Shown here: positions 41,113-50,364 of the stretch, piece by piece | Position numbering within the stretch: the first letter of the stretch is position 1 | Layout: each line of letters begins with the position of its first letter | NCBI GenBank assembly: GCA_024233835.1 | Contig: JACKPC010000002.1 | Coordinates: 1,135,773 to 1,199,772 of the forward strand | DNA: 64,000 nt | Direction: 5' to 3' | Origin: Leptospiraceae bacterium | GTDB taxonomy: Bacteria > Spirochaetota > Leptospiria > Leptospirales > Leptospiraceae | Notes under the pieces: model-generated | Told to the model about the DNA's origin: nothing | Seen by the model: the letters and a program-made list of their open reading frames with translations, nothing else | Database searches by the model: none | Position numbers and translations under genes: made by a program

Positions 41113-43701
41113 TTATATTTTATTAATAATTATCCTGCCTGCAGGGTTCAGATCTACTTCGATTTCTTCGCCTGTTTCAAACTCTCCTTTTAAAATATAT
41201 TCGCTTAAAGCATTACCAAGTAGCTTCTGAACCAATCTCTTTAATGGCCTCGCACCATAATCCGGATCGAAGCCAATTTCAGCCAAATGAGTTCTTACCC
41301 TATCAGCAAACTTAACTTTTAAACCGGAATCAGCTACCCGCTTTGTCAGGTCTTTTAATTGTAAATCGACAATTTTGGATAAAGCCTCCCTATTAATGCT
41401 TTTGAATAGTACCACTTCATCGAGTCGGTTCAAAAACTCCGGTCTAAAAAACTTCTTAAGTTCCGATTCTATCCTGTTTTCTTTTTCCTCTTCGCTTAAA
41501 GAAGAATCAGTTAATAAATGAGATCCTATATTAGAAGTCATGATAATAACCGTATTCTTAAAATCCACCTGCTTTCCCTTAGAATCTGTCAAACGGCCTT
41601 CATCAAAAATTTGTAGAAAGATATTAAAAACTTCCCGATGCGCTTTTTCTACTTCATCAAAAAGAATCAGGCTATAAGGTCTTCTTCTCACCACTTCCGT
41701 CAACTGTCCGCCTTCATCATAACCTACATAACCCGGCGGTGCTCCAATAAGTCTCGATACAGCATGAGATTCCATATACTCACTCATATCAATGCGAACC
41801 ATGGCCGACTCATCATCGAACAAAAATCCGGCGAGAGCTTTAGCAGTTTCTGTTTTTCCTACGCCGGTCGGTCCCAAAAATAAAAATACTCCGAGGGGTC
41901 TGTGACTGTCAGCCAGACCGGCACGAGATCTCCGAATAGCTTCTGCTAACAAAGAGGTAGCATGTTCCTGTCCAACGACTCTCTCGTTTAATACATCTTC
42001 CATTACGAGCAGTTTGGACTTTTCACTCTGTAACATTTTACTCACAGGAATCCCCGTCCAGCGGGAGACAATATTGGCTACATCTTCTTCCGTAACTTCT
42101 TCACTCAATAGTCTTTCTGATTCAGAAACTACTTTCAATTCTTCATAAGCTTCCCGTAAACTTTTATCCAGCTCAATTAATTTCCCGTATCGAATCTCGG
42201 CTACCCGGTTTAACTCTCCATTTCGTTCTGCTTCTTTTTCGAGGTTTTTGTATTTTTCAATCTCAAGTTTGATTTGTTTTATACGACTTATCTTTTCTTT
42301 CTCATGATTCCATCTGGCAGAAAGGTTAGAGAACTCTTCTTCTAAGGTTTTTAACTCCTGCTCAAGATCTTTCAGTCGACTTTTGGAAGCCACATCTTTC
42401 TCTCTTTTTAAGGCTTCTCTCTCTATCTTTAAGGACTGGATTTTTTTCATCATCCTATCCATGTTCTCCGGCATACTATCCACTTCGATACGCATTTTAC
42501 TTGATGCTTCATCGATTAGATCTACCGCCTTATCCGGTAAAAATCTGTCACTGATATACCGCTGAGATAGTGTGGCGGCTGCAATAATCGCCGAATCGGT
42601 TATCCGTATGCCGTGATGCAGCTCATACTGACTCTTTAAACCCCGTAAAATAGTAATAGTTTCTTCTATCGTGGGTTCTTTGGCGTAGACCGGTTGAAAC
42701 CTCCTCTCGAGAGCAGCATCTTTTTCAATATACTTCTGGTATTCTTTTAGAGTAGTAGCCCCGATACAACGTAGTTCTCCCCGTGCAAGAGCCGGTTTTA
42801 ACATATTCGAAGCATCTAAGGCTCCTTCTGTTGCACCGGCACCGACCAGGGTATGGATTTCATCTATAAAAAGAATGGCATCTCCTTCTGCTTCTTTTAC
42901 TTCATCCAGAAGAGCCTTTAGCCTGTCTTCAAACTCTCCCCGGTACTTAGCTCCCGCTATCATAGAGCCTAAATCCAGGGCATAAATCGTCTTTGACTTA
43001 ATTCCATCCGGTACGTCACCCGCAACTATCTTTCCGGCCAGGCCTTCTACGATCGCTGTCTTTCCTACGCCCGGTTCTCCGATTAACATCGGGTTATTTT
43101 TAGTCCTGCGGCTTAAAACCTGGACTATCCTTCTAATTTCCTCATCCCTTCCAATCACAGGATCCAGCTTGCCCTTTTTAGCCAGTTCATTCAGGTTTTT
43201 GGCATATTTTTTCAGGGCATCGGCTTTACTTTCCGGAGAATCATCCATAATTGTTTTTCCTTTCCTCAGTTCTTGTATAGCTTTTTGTAATATAGTATAA
43301 TTTAATTGATTTTTTAAAAACTCATCCCGTAAAAAAGATTTACTTCCCGATAAAAATGCAAGTAAAACGTGTTCAGTAGATAAATACTCATCTCCCAGTT
43401 TTTGTCTTTCAGAATCTGCATTCTTAAGTAGCTGAATCAGACTTCTCGAGGGTGGCCTTTCTTCCACACCGGCTCCCTGTAGTCTCGGTAAACGTGATAT
43501 GGCCGATTCTAAGATACGAAGATAGGTTTCCGGTTTCAGACCTAAGTGTTGAAGAAGAAGTAAAACCATACCCTCCTTTTGTGAAAAAAGGGTATATAAA
43601 AGGTGTTCTTCTGCCTGCTCCGAATTCTGCTTTGATTCAGCTAAAGACTGAGACAGAGAAAGTGCTTCCGACATCTTCACTGTCAACTTATCCAGCTTCA
43701 T
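41113..43701 (-). CDS. clpB: ClpB disaggregase
   Basis: An 862-residue Hsp100 chaperone that, with DnaK, pulls proteins out of aggregates. It has an N-terminal Clp repeat domain (~1-145), AAA1 with GEPGVGKTA and Walker B AILFIDEIHTLVGAG, and a long coiled-coil middle domain (~395-520). AAA2 has GPTGVGKTE, the pore motif YVGYDEGG and LILFDEVEKAH. The start is placed at 43701, where a GGGAGGGG site lies just upstream, rather than four codons earlier. It is full length and monocistronic. Confidence 0.95.
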   Translation of the reverse strand: MKLDKLTVKMSEALSLSQSLAESKQNSEQAEEHLLYTLFSQKEGMVLLLLQHLGLKPETYLRILESAISRLPRLQGAGVEERPPSRSLIQLLKNADSERQKLGDEYLSTEHVLLAFLSGSKSFLRDEFLKNQLNYTILQKAIQELRKGKTIMDDSPESKADALKKYAKNLNELAKKGKLDPVIGRDEEIRRIVQVLSRRTKNNPMLIGEPGVGKTAIVEGLAGKIVAGDVPDGIKSKTIYALDLGSMIAGAKYRGEFEDRLKALLDEVKEAEGDAILFIDEIHTLVGAGATEGALDASNMLKPALARGELRCIGATTLKEYQKYIEKDAALERRFQPVYAKEPTIEETITILRGLKSQYELHHGIRITDSAIIAAATLSQRYISDRFLPDKAVDLIDEASSKMRIEVDSMPENMDRMMKKIQSLKIEREALKREKDVASKSRLKDLEQELKTLEEEFSNLSARWNHEKEKISRIKQIKLEIEKYKNLEKEAERNGELNRVAEIRYGKLIELDKSLREAYEELKVVSESERLLSEEVTEEDVANIVSRWTGIPVSKMLQSEKSKLLVMEDVLNERVVGQEHATSLLAEAIRRSRAGLADSHRPLGVFLFLGPTGVGKTETAKALAGFLFDDESAMVRIDMSEYMESHAVSRLIGAPPGYVGYDEGGQLTEVVRRRPYSLILFDEVEKAHREVFNIFLQIFDEGRLTDSKGKQVDFKNTVIIMTSNIGSHLLTDSSLSEEEKENRIESELKKFFRPEFLNRLDEVVLFKSINREALSKIVDLQLKDLTKRVADSGLKVKFADRVRTHLAEIGFDPDYGARPLKRLVQKLLGNALSEYILKGEFETGEEIEVDLNPAGRIIINKI

Positions 43702-44098
43702 GTCCCCTCCCATAGTGTTTCTATAAATATTGACTTTAGATAAGTGATTTTGGTTTTAAGAATTCTTACCGTTTGTCTCTAAAGGTATATTGTAATTGCT
43801 GTTTAATCACTCACCCTGAGACATTTCATTGAAGCAGAATATAAGCTATTTTTCCACCTGTGTCTTTTAGAAATTTTCATGAAGAAAAGCAGCCTTTTCT
43901 TAGCTAAAAAGGGAAGAAAACGCTTTTAACAGATTCGACACCCCAGTTTTTACCTATCCCCCGGCCCGCCCCCCCCGGCTTCGGCTTTTTAAAAAAGTTC
44001 CAAAAAGTATCCCAAATGTCCAGTTTCAGTTTCCGTTCTATAGAAAATTTTTGTTCCATTTGTGCATTTTTAAACCCTTTATAGTAGGAGATCATAAA
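43702..44098. other. Intergenic region upstream of clpB and the Rpn gene
   Basis: A 397-bp stretch without a convincing gene. It must hold the clpB promoter (minus strand) and that of the gene at 44099. I see no CIRCE-like inverted repeat. A C-rich tract (about 43959-43977, including eight consecutive C) stands out against the AT-rich background. Confidence 0.4.
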
Positions 44099-45073
44099 AT
44101 GAAACTGAAAGATACAGAAAAACAGAACGGGCTTTTACCCTTACATAGTGATATTGTATTTAAGATATTTTGCATAAAGTATCCGCACTTGCTTGCTGAC
44201 CTTTTAAACTCGGTTCTGGGTTTTGAAGGTAACCAAAAAATCACCCGGTTAAAAATATTAAACCCGGAAATTCCCGGAGACCTTATGAGTGATAAATTGT
44301 CGGTTCTCGATATACATGCAAAGAATAAAAATAAACAATATTTCGGAATCGAAATGCAGGCCTTTCCCCAGAAATTTTATGGAAAAAGAATTCTGTATTA
44401 CTGGGCAAAGCTTTATTCTCAGCAAATTGTTCGAGGAAAGAAATATTCGGACTTAAAACCGGTTTATTCCGTTTCTTTTCTTAATTTTAATCTACTACAA
44501 ATAGACAATTTTCATTCGACCTTCCAGCTATTGGAAAAAGAGAATCCAGAAATAGCCTTGACGAAAGACCTCGAAATCCATATTTTAGAATTGAAGAAAT
44601 TCCTGAATACATCCAGAACTCAGGAGTCTAATTTAGAAGATTGGATATATCTCATCCAAAAAGCCGAGAAATTAAAGGAAGAGGACGTGAAAAAGCTTAA
44701 GATCAAAAATCCCGTGATTCGTGAGGCTGTGGAAGCTCTTCAGGATATTTCTCTCGACAGAAAAACAAGAAATTACTACGAGATGCGCCTGAAAACAGAA
44801 AGAGACCATGAAGCCACTATCGAGTATGCTTTCGAAGAAGGACTCAAAAAAGGAAAGGAAGAGAGCATCGAAAAGGAACGCTTTCTAACTCAAGAGATAG
44901 AGAAGACGCAACGCCTTGCGAGTATTCGTGAAAAAAGAGCCGAGCATAAAAGTAAACTCAGGACTGCGATAAATTTAAAGAAAGAAGGAGCTGAGTTAAA
45001 ATTCATATCCCGTATTACAGAGCTCCCGGAAGCCTATTTGGAAAAGTTTTTTCGGAAAGCTGTTAGGAATTAG
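44099..45073 (+). CDS. Rpn/PD-(D/E)XK nuclease-family transposase-like protein
   Basis: A 324-residue protein of the Rpn/PDDEXK_2 family. N-terminal signature: LLPLHSDIVFKIFCIKYPHLLADLLNSVL (first part cited), then LSVLDIHAKNKNKQYFGIEMQA, with the Asp and the Glu-x-Gln variant of the nuclease core, and KRILYYWAKLYSQQI. The C-terminus is a charged helical tail. Rpn proteins promote RecA-independent recombination and some act in phage defence. I start at 44099 because of the TAGGAG site; a frame back to 44051 has none. Confidence 0.85.
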   Translation: MKLKDTEKQNGLLPLHSDIVFKIFCIKYPHLLADLLNSVLGFEGNQKITRLKILNPEIPGDLMSDKLSVLDIHAKNKNKQYFGIEMQAFPQKFYGKRILYYWAKLYSQQIVRGKKYSDLKPVYSVSFLNFNLLQIDNFHSTFQLLEKENPEIALTKDLEIHILELKKFLNTSRTQESNLEDWIYLIQKAEKLKEEDVKKLKIKNPVIREAVEALQDISLDRKTRNYYEMRLKTERDHEATIEYAFEEGLKKGKEESIEKERFLTQEIEKTQRLASIREKRAEHKSKLRTAINLKKEGAELKFISRITELPEAYLEKFFRKAVRN

Positions 45074-45091
45074 TGGATGAGGACTTACAAT

Positions 45092-46264
45092 TCAAACTTC
45101 CTTTTCTCCCCTCTTCCGTTCCAGGATTTCAAATTTTATTCCAATTTTTTTGAGAGCATCCACAAGGTAATCTCCAAAAGCATAAGCCGGGGTTACGACA
45201 CCCGAAGGAATGGAAACCTGTTTATTCTTATTGGTAAGTAGTATAGCGGCTTCCGAAACCATTCTTGCTGTTTCCTCATAACCCGGATCCCCTCCGCTGA
45301 TGCGGGTTACTACCCGGTCCTTACCTGCAATCCCTTCAAAGGTACACTGAAAATAGGATTCCCTGCGTTTTTCTTCGGAAGGCCCCTCTCCTCTTTGTAT
45401 ATAAGAAAGCAGGTAATTTTTCAAAAAATTTATCCTCGCCGCTACAAAAAGCCCGGAAGCGGCAAGACTCATGAGAATGGTGTCCGGTACAGAACGCACC
45501 GCAACATACTGTCCGTAAGAGAAAGGTTTCCCGTAAAAACGAATCTTTTCAGCAGAACGAAGCACAATCAGGGGATCTATAACCGGTAAGGGAATGGCAA
45601 CGCTCGAAACCGTCTCTGAATAATGAAAATCTCGGAGGATATTTCCCTCCGTATGGTTTTCTAAAAAAGCACCCGGATTTTCCGAGACTGCATGTAGAGC
45701 TGAGACCAGGGTTCCACCCGATAAATGCCCTTTAGCCTCCACATAGCACTTTACCTGCTTTTCTTCTGTAGAGGAAAGGCTCAGTACCGTAAAATAAGTA
45801 CCCAGATCCGCCGGAATGCTATCAAAACCACAACAATTAACAATACTCACGCCTTTTTCAAGTGCCTGAGAATGAAATTGAGCTTCAATTTTATTTACAA
45901 AAGCAGGTTCTCCCGTAATATCCAGATAATCTGTTCCGGCGGCAATACAGGCCTTCACCATAAGTTCCCCGTGAAAGGCATAAGGCCCAACAAGATGAAT
46001 GATAACGGATGTTTTCTTACAAAGAGAAACCAACTCAGCTTCACTCTCGAGGCTGGCAATGTAGATATCCGGGCCGGCCTTTTCTCCAAAACGTTCTTTA
46101 AGATGCTTTTGCAGCAAAAGAAGTTTCTCTTTATCCCTTCCGGCAATTCCAAAGGAAAGGTTTCTTTCAGACTGTAATTTTGCAAAGTATTCAGAAACCA
46201 GCTTGCCCGTAAAACCACTGGCTCCGTAAACAATAACCTGTTTCTCTCTAAACTCCAAATCCAC
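45092..46264 (-). CDS. Saccharopine-dehydrogenase-like/trans-acting enoyl reductase-type oxidoreductase
   Basis: A 390-residue NAD(P)-dependent enzyme with an N-terminal Rossmann motif (VIVYGASGFTGKLVSEYF), followed by GIAGRDKEKLLLLQ, VIIHLVGPYAFHGELMVKACIAAGTDYLDITGE (cited in part) and CCGFDSIPADLG. This pattern is shared by eukaryotic SCCPDH-like proteins and mycobacterial trans-acting enoyl reductases in lipid synthesis. A role in lipid metabolism is plausible but not shown. It converges on the Rpn gene with an 18-bp gap. Confidence 0.8.
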   Translation of the reverse strand: MDLEFREKQVIVYGASGFTGKLVSEYFAKLQSERNLSFGIAGRDKEKLLLLQKHLKERFGEKAGPDIYIASLESEAELVSLCKKTSVIIHLVGPYAFHGELMVKACIAAGTDYLDITGEPAFVNKIEAQFHSQALEKGVSIVNCCGFDSIPADLGTYFTVLSLSSTEEKQVKCYVEAKGHLSGGTLVSALHAVSENPGAFLENHTEGNILRDFHYSETVSSVAIPLPVIDPLIVLRSAEKIRFYGKPFSYGQYVAVRSVPDTILMSLAASGLFVAARINFLKNYLLSYIQRGEGPSEEKRRESYFQCTFEGIAGKDRVVTRISGGDPGYEETARMVSEAAILLTNKNKQVSIPSGVVTPAYAFGDYLVDALKKIGIKFEILERKRGEKEV

Positions 46265-46400
46265 CCACCCTATTTCTGTAAGAAAAAATCTCTCTAACCT
46301 CCAAATTCTCGGATTCTATGAAATTGGAAAGATGTTTTTATTGAAAAAAAAATGATCTCTCCCTGAATGGAAGTAAAAATTCTCAGGAATGGAAGAATAA

Positions 46401-47330
46401 ATGGAATTAATTATCTGGATTGCAGTTCTCATGCTTAGCCTTATCGTTCTCATAAAAGCTTCTGATATCTTTATAGATTCATCGGAAAAATTAGGGATTT
46501 ATCTTGGAATTCCTTCCTTTGTAATTGGAGTCGTAATTGTAGGACTCGGAACTTCTTTACCGGAATTAGTTTCTTCTATTTTATCCGTTCGTCAGGGTGC
46601 CTCCGAAATCGTCATCGGTAATGTTCTCGGCTCCAATATAACGAATATCTTTCTCATCCTGAGTATAGCAGCCATCCTGGGTAAAGAATTTACCGTAGAA
46701 TACAATCTTTTACAGACCGACTTACCTTTTCTGCTGGGCTCCGCTATATTCATCAGTGTTTCCCTTATCGATGGAAATTTTTCTATGGGAGAGGCCATTA
46801 TAACCTTACTCCTCCTATTCTTCTATTTAATTAAGGCCTTTGAAAAAGGAGAACAGCAGGAAGAAAAGGAAAAAAAAGAAAAGCTCAAACGAATTACCTG
46901 GATTCTCCTCGTTCTAAGTCCCGTCCTGATCTTTCTCGGAGCTAAATATACCGTTGATGCCGTAATGGAAATCGCCAAAATTCTTTCTATCGGAACCGAA
47001 ATTCTTGCCTTAAGCGTTGTAGCCCTCGGCACTTCCCTACCGGAGCTGATGGTAACCATTTCGGCTACCAAAAAAGGTCAACCCGATATGGTTGTAGGGA
47101 ATATTGTAGGTTCCAATGTGTTTAATACCTTTGCTGTTATGGGCATACCCAGATTATTCGGAGACTTAAAAATCCCGGCAGATGTAGTCAAATTTTCCAT
47201 GCCGGTTCATTTTGCAGCAACTCTTCTTTTTATCATTATTGTAATCGATAAGAAGGTAAACCGCTGGGAAGGCTTTCTATTAATTGTATTTTATGTTTAC
47301 TTTTTATTCACTATTTTTAAATGGATTTAA
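46401..47330 (+). CDS. CaCA-family Ca2+/Na+ antiporter (YrbG type)
   Basis: A 309-residue exchanger with ~10 membrane helices in two inverted halves. The ion-binding alpha repeats are GLGTSLPELVSSI and ALGTSLPELMVTISA, each followed by the GNxxGSNxxN motif (GNVLGSNITN and GNIVGSNVFN). It exchanges Ca2+ for Na+ or H+ across the inner membrane. A GGAAG ribosome site precedes the ATG. The next gene starts 33 bp later on the same strand. Confidence 0.92.
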   Translation: MELIIWIAVLMLSLIVLIKASDIFIDSSEKLGIYLGIPSFVIGVVIVGLGTSLPELVSSILSVRQGASEIVIGNVLGSNITNIFLILSIAAILGKEFTVEYNLLQTDLPFLLGSAIFISVSLIDGNFSMGEAIITLLLLFFYLIKAFEKGEQQEEKEKKEKLKRITWILLVLSPVLIFLGAKYTVDAVMEIAKILSIGTEILALSVVALGTSLPELMVTISATKKGQPDMVVGNIVGSNVFNTFAVMGIPRLFGDLKIPADVVKFSMPVHFAATLLFIIIVIDKKVNRWEGFLLIVFYVYFLFTIFKWI

Positions 47331-47363
47331 AACAGCAAAAGTCTAAGTAGAAAACGAGGTATT

Positions 47364-47711
47364 ATGAACCCACAAAAATCTTTCTTTCAAACCCGAGCAG
47401 CGAAAATCTTCAGCATCCTTCTATCTTTCAGTATGGGAACAGCTTATGTTCTCTATTCCAAAGAAAAAGAACCTAAAAAGGAAGATAAGTATTTTCATAC
47501 CAGTAAAAGTATGGCACCAAGTCCTGTTCAGGTTCAGGAAGAAATCATGAGACCAAAAGAAAAGAAAAAAGAGAAAGAAGAGGAAGCTAAAAAAGAGAAA
47601 AAGAAAGAAGAAGAAAAAAAGAAAAAGGAAAAGAGTGAAAAACAGGAGTCCAAGAAACCCAAATTGGATCCGGTAATGCCATCCACGAAAGCTCCTTCTT
47701 TTATTCAGTAA
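47364..47711 (+). CDS. Lys/Glu-rich membrane-anchored protein
   Basis: A 115-residue protein with one N-terminal membrane segment (~13-30, IFSILLSFSMGTAYVLY) and a long, extremely Lys/Glu-rich segment (~60-100) that is likely a single charged helix. The end is Pro/Ser-rich. The stop codon is 2 bp before the start of the hydroxylase gene, so the two are probably co-transcribed. I do not recognise a function. Confidence 0.6.
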   Translation: MNPQKSFFQTRAAKIFSILLSFSMGTAYVLYSKEKEPKKEDKYFHTSKSMAPSPVQVQEEIMRPKEKKKEKEEEAKKEKKKEEEKKKKEKSEKQESKKPKLDPVMPSTKAPSFIQ

Positions 47712-47713
47712 AA

Positions 47714-48499
47714 ATGTTAGACAACATTCTTACTGCTTTTCTTTATTTTTTAGGCATGGGAATAGCGTTCATTCCCTTAGAGCGCTCTTTTCTCTGCACA
47801 CAATCAGATATTTTTCGCAAAGAATGGTTTACAGATGTTCTCTTCTATTTCGGACAGAGTCTCATCTGGAATTTTGTCACTCTCCTCGTATTAAATTATA
47901 TATTTGGTTTTCTTCCGAATACAAAACTAAGAGGGCTAAGAGAGATTTTTCAATCCACACATATTGTTTTTCAATTTTTTATACTTATCTTTTTAGGTGA
48001 TTTATTCATTTACTGGGCTCATCGTCTCCAGCATAGGATAAATTTTCTCTGGAAATTTCATAGGGTTCATCATACAGCAGAAACAGTGGACTATATAGCA
48101 GCTTTTCGAGAACACCCCCTCGATAATATTTATACACGGGGAATAGAAAGCCTGCCGGCTTTTCTTCTCGGCTTCAAGCTCGAACAGATCACAGCTTTTG
48201 TAGCCTTTCGTGGAGTCTGGGCCTTATTCATACATTCGAATGTAAACCTGCGATTCGGAGTTCTTGAAGCATTATTTGGCTCTCCACATTTACACCACTG
48301 GCACCACGATCTAAAAAAAGGCGGAGACTGCAATTATGCTAACCTGTTTCCACTTATGGATATCCTATTCGGAACCTACTACAATCCCAAAGAGGCCTCA
48401 GAACAATTCGGGATTGAAGAAGACTATAAACGTGGCTATATCAGCTTACTCTTAGAACCCTTATTACCCACATTTCTCAGGTCTAAGGTCTGGAAGTAG
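47714..48499 (+). CDS. Fatty acid hydroxylase/sterol desaturase family protein
   Basis: A 261-residue membrane di-iron oxygenase. The histidine clusters are HRLQHR, HRVHHTAE and HLHHWHHD, in the order typical of the fatty acid hydroxylase superfamily, with ~4 membrane helices. Such enzymes hydroxylate or desaturate lipids using O2. The substrate is unknown; sterol-like lipids, carotenoids and fatty acids are all possible. Confidence 0.88.
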   Translation: MLDNILTAFLYFLGMGIAFIPLERSFLCTQSDIFRKEWFTDVLFYFGQSLIWNFVTLLVLNYIFGFLPNTKLRGLREIFQSTHIVFQFFILIFLGDLFIYWAHRLQHRINFLWKFHRVHHTAETVDYIAAFREHPLDNIYTRGIESLPAFLLGFKLEQITAFVAFRGVWALFIHSNVNLRFGVLEALFGSPHLHHWHHDLKKGGDCNYANLFPLMDILFGTYYNPKEASEQFGIEEDYKRGYISLLLEPLLPTFLRSKVWK

Positions 48500-48616
48500 T
48501 TACACTCTCATTTTTTCCGGGGCAAATACAAACGACCCACCGATGGGTCGCTTTCTGGAAACATTCTCCCTGATTTTTAATATGAGTTATTTAAAATAAT
48601 AATCCTTAAATCTTGT

Positions 48617-48644
48617 TTGCAGTTCCTGATTTGTATGATAGTAT
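48617..48644 (+). promoter_or_regulatory. Putative leaderless promoter
   Basis: A -35 TTGCAG (48617-48622), 16-bp spacer and -10 TAGTAT (48639-48644). The ATG at 48654 is 9 bp after the -10 box and has no Shine-Dalgarno sequence, so translation probably starts at or next to the 5' end of the mRNA. Confidence 0.5.
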
Positions 48645-48653
48645 GGATAAACC

Positions 48654-50252
48654 ATGAAGTTTTTTAATACAGCCGGCCCGAATCAAGCAGATATTCACTA
48701 TACACTCGATCCATTAAGTCGATGGGATCTTGAGGAAATTTTACATCTAATTCATACTAGAAAATACTTCGTTCTACATGCTCCCCGGCAGACCGGTAAA
48801 ACCAGCTGTATGCTCTCACTCATGGAATATCTCAACCGCGAAGGGAAATACAATGCACTTTATGTAAATATAGAAGCAGCACAGGCAGCGAGGGAAGATG
48901 TGCACCGGGGAATTCAGGCAATTATGAGTGCTTTTGCAACCCAATATGCACTCCGCTTCAAAGATGATTTAATAGAAAATAGCTGGAAAGAAATTTTAGA
49001 TAAAAATGGTGCTGAAGACGCTCTAAATAAACTACTTCATTTCTGGACAACACATAGTGATAAACCAACAGTTTTATTCATAGATGAGATAGATGCTCTC
49101 ATTGGGGATACTCTCATTTCTGTATTGCGACAAATTCGTTCCGGCTACGCTGACAGGCCGGCAGCCTTTCCTCAATCCATCATCCTCTGCGGAGTGCGAG
49201 ATGTGCGGGATTATCGCATCCATTCCTCCCGAACAAAGGAGATCATCACCGGAGGTTCCGCATTCAATATCAAAGCAGAATCTCTCCGTCTTGGAAATTT
49301 TACAAAAGAAGATATAGCAAAGCTTTATTTGGAACACACAAAGGAAACCGGACAGATATTCGAGGACGGTATATTAGATTTAGCCTGGGAATACACAGGT
49401 GGTCAACCCTGGCTCGTCAATGCCCTTGCTTATGAAGTCTGCTTTCGAGACAAGGCAGCAAGAGACAGAACCAGACAAATAACTGTAGAAATGTTCCAGG
49501 ATGCCAAAGAAAGTTTGATTCTTAAGAGAGATACGCATCTGGATCAGCTCATTGATAAACTCAAAGAAGATAGGGTCCGAAGGATAATTGAGCCGATTTT
49601 AAAAGGTGAAAGTTCAACCTATCAATTTAATGACGAAGATGCTCAGTATGTGATAGATCTTGGACTCATCAGCAGAAAAGAAAACAAAGAAATAAATATT
49701 GCTAATGAAATTTATAAAGAAATATTACCAAGGGAACTAACATCTGGCTGGCAATATGGCTTGAATTATAAAAATATCTGGTATATCGAACAAGCAACGA
49801 ATAAATTAGATTTTCCTAAATTACTTACTGCCTTTCAGGAGTTTTTTCAGGAGAACTCGGAAGTCTGGATTGATAGGTTTTCTTACAGAGAAGCCGGACC
49901 ACAGTTGTTGCTTCAGGCTTTCTTACAACGTATTGTCAATGGTGGTGGTGTCATCAACCGCGAATACGGACTCGGGACTTTAAGAACCGACATCTATGTA
50001 AAATGGTATCCTGACGAAAACAATCGCTCCCTATCTCAAAAAGTGGTGATAGAATGCAAGCTATTGCATAAGACTCTGGAGAAAACCATAGAACAGGGAC
50101 TGGAACAGGTAAGCATCTATCGCGACAAGTGCAAGGCCGAAGAAGCACATCTCATTATCTTTGATAGGACAAAGGATAAGCCCTGGGAAGAAAAACTCTT
50201 TATGAGGGAAATAGAATATAAGGGTAAGACAATATATTTATGGGGGATGTGA
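48654..50252 (+). CDS. AAA-like ATPase with C-terminal PD-(D/E)XK nuclease
   Basis: A 532-residue protein. The ATPase half has FNTAGP...Y at the N-terminus, a P-loop APRQTGKTS (~43-51) and Walker B VLFIDEIDAL, as in the AAA_14/AAA_35-like group. A winged-helix-like middle section follows. The C-terminal nuclease core has Asp446 (LRTDIYV), Glu467-Cys-Lys469 (VIECKLL) and a following Q-helix (EQGLEQVSIY). The order parallels the gene at 24301, although the two are not close in sequence. The ATPase probably controls the nuclease. It may be a defence or mobile-DNA function; nothing nearby settles this. Confidence 0.85.
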   Translation: MKFFNTAGPNQADIHYTLDPLSRWDLEEILHLIHTRKYFVLHAPRQTGKTSCMLSLMEYLNREGKYNALYVNIEAAQAAREDVHRGIQAIMSAFATQYALRFKDDLIENSWKEILDKNGAEDALNKLLHFWTTHSDKPTVLFIDEIDALIGDTLISVLRQIRSGYADRPAAFPQSIILCGVRDVRDYRIHSSRTKEIITGGSAFNIKAESLRLGNFTKEDIAKLYLEHTKETGQIFEDGILDLAWEYTGGQPWLVNALAYEVCFRDKAARDRTRQITVEMFQDAKESLILKRDTHLDQLIDKLKEDRVRRIIEPILKGESSTYQFNDEDAQYVIDLGLISRKENKEINIANEIYKEILPRELTSGWQYGLNYKNIWYIEQATNKLDFPKLLTAFQEFFQENSEVWIDRFSYREAGPQLLLQAFLQRIVNGGGVINREYGLGTLRTDIYVKWYPDENNRSLSQKVVIECKLLHKTLEKTIEQGLEQVSIYRDKCKAEEAHLIIFDRTKDKPWEEKLFMREIEYKGKTIYLWGM

Positions 50253-50364
50253 AAGAAGAAGCATAAAGAGCTTTAAACACGAACCGGATAGTTTGAATGG
50301 CCTAACTTAAGCCTTCCTGTCCTCTGTCAACCAGTAGATTTCGACAGACTTACACCTTCGCAAG

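Noticed and set aside
43702..44098. A CIRCE or other heat-shock operator for clpB
   Set aside because: No matching inverted repeat was seen in the upstream region.
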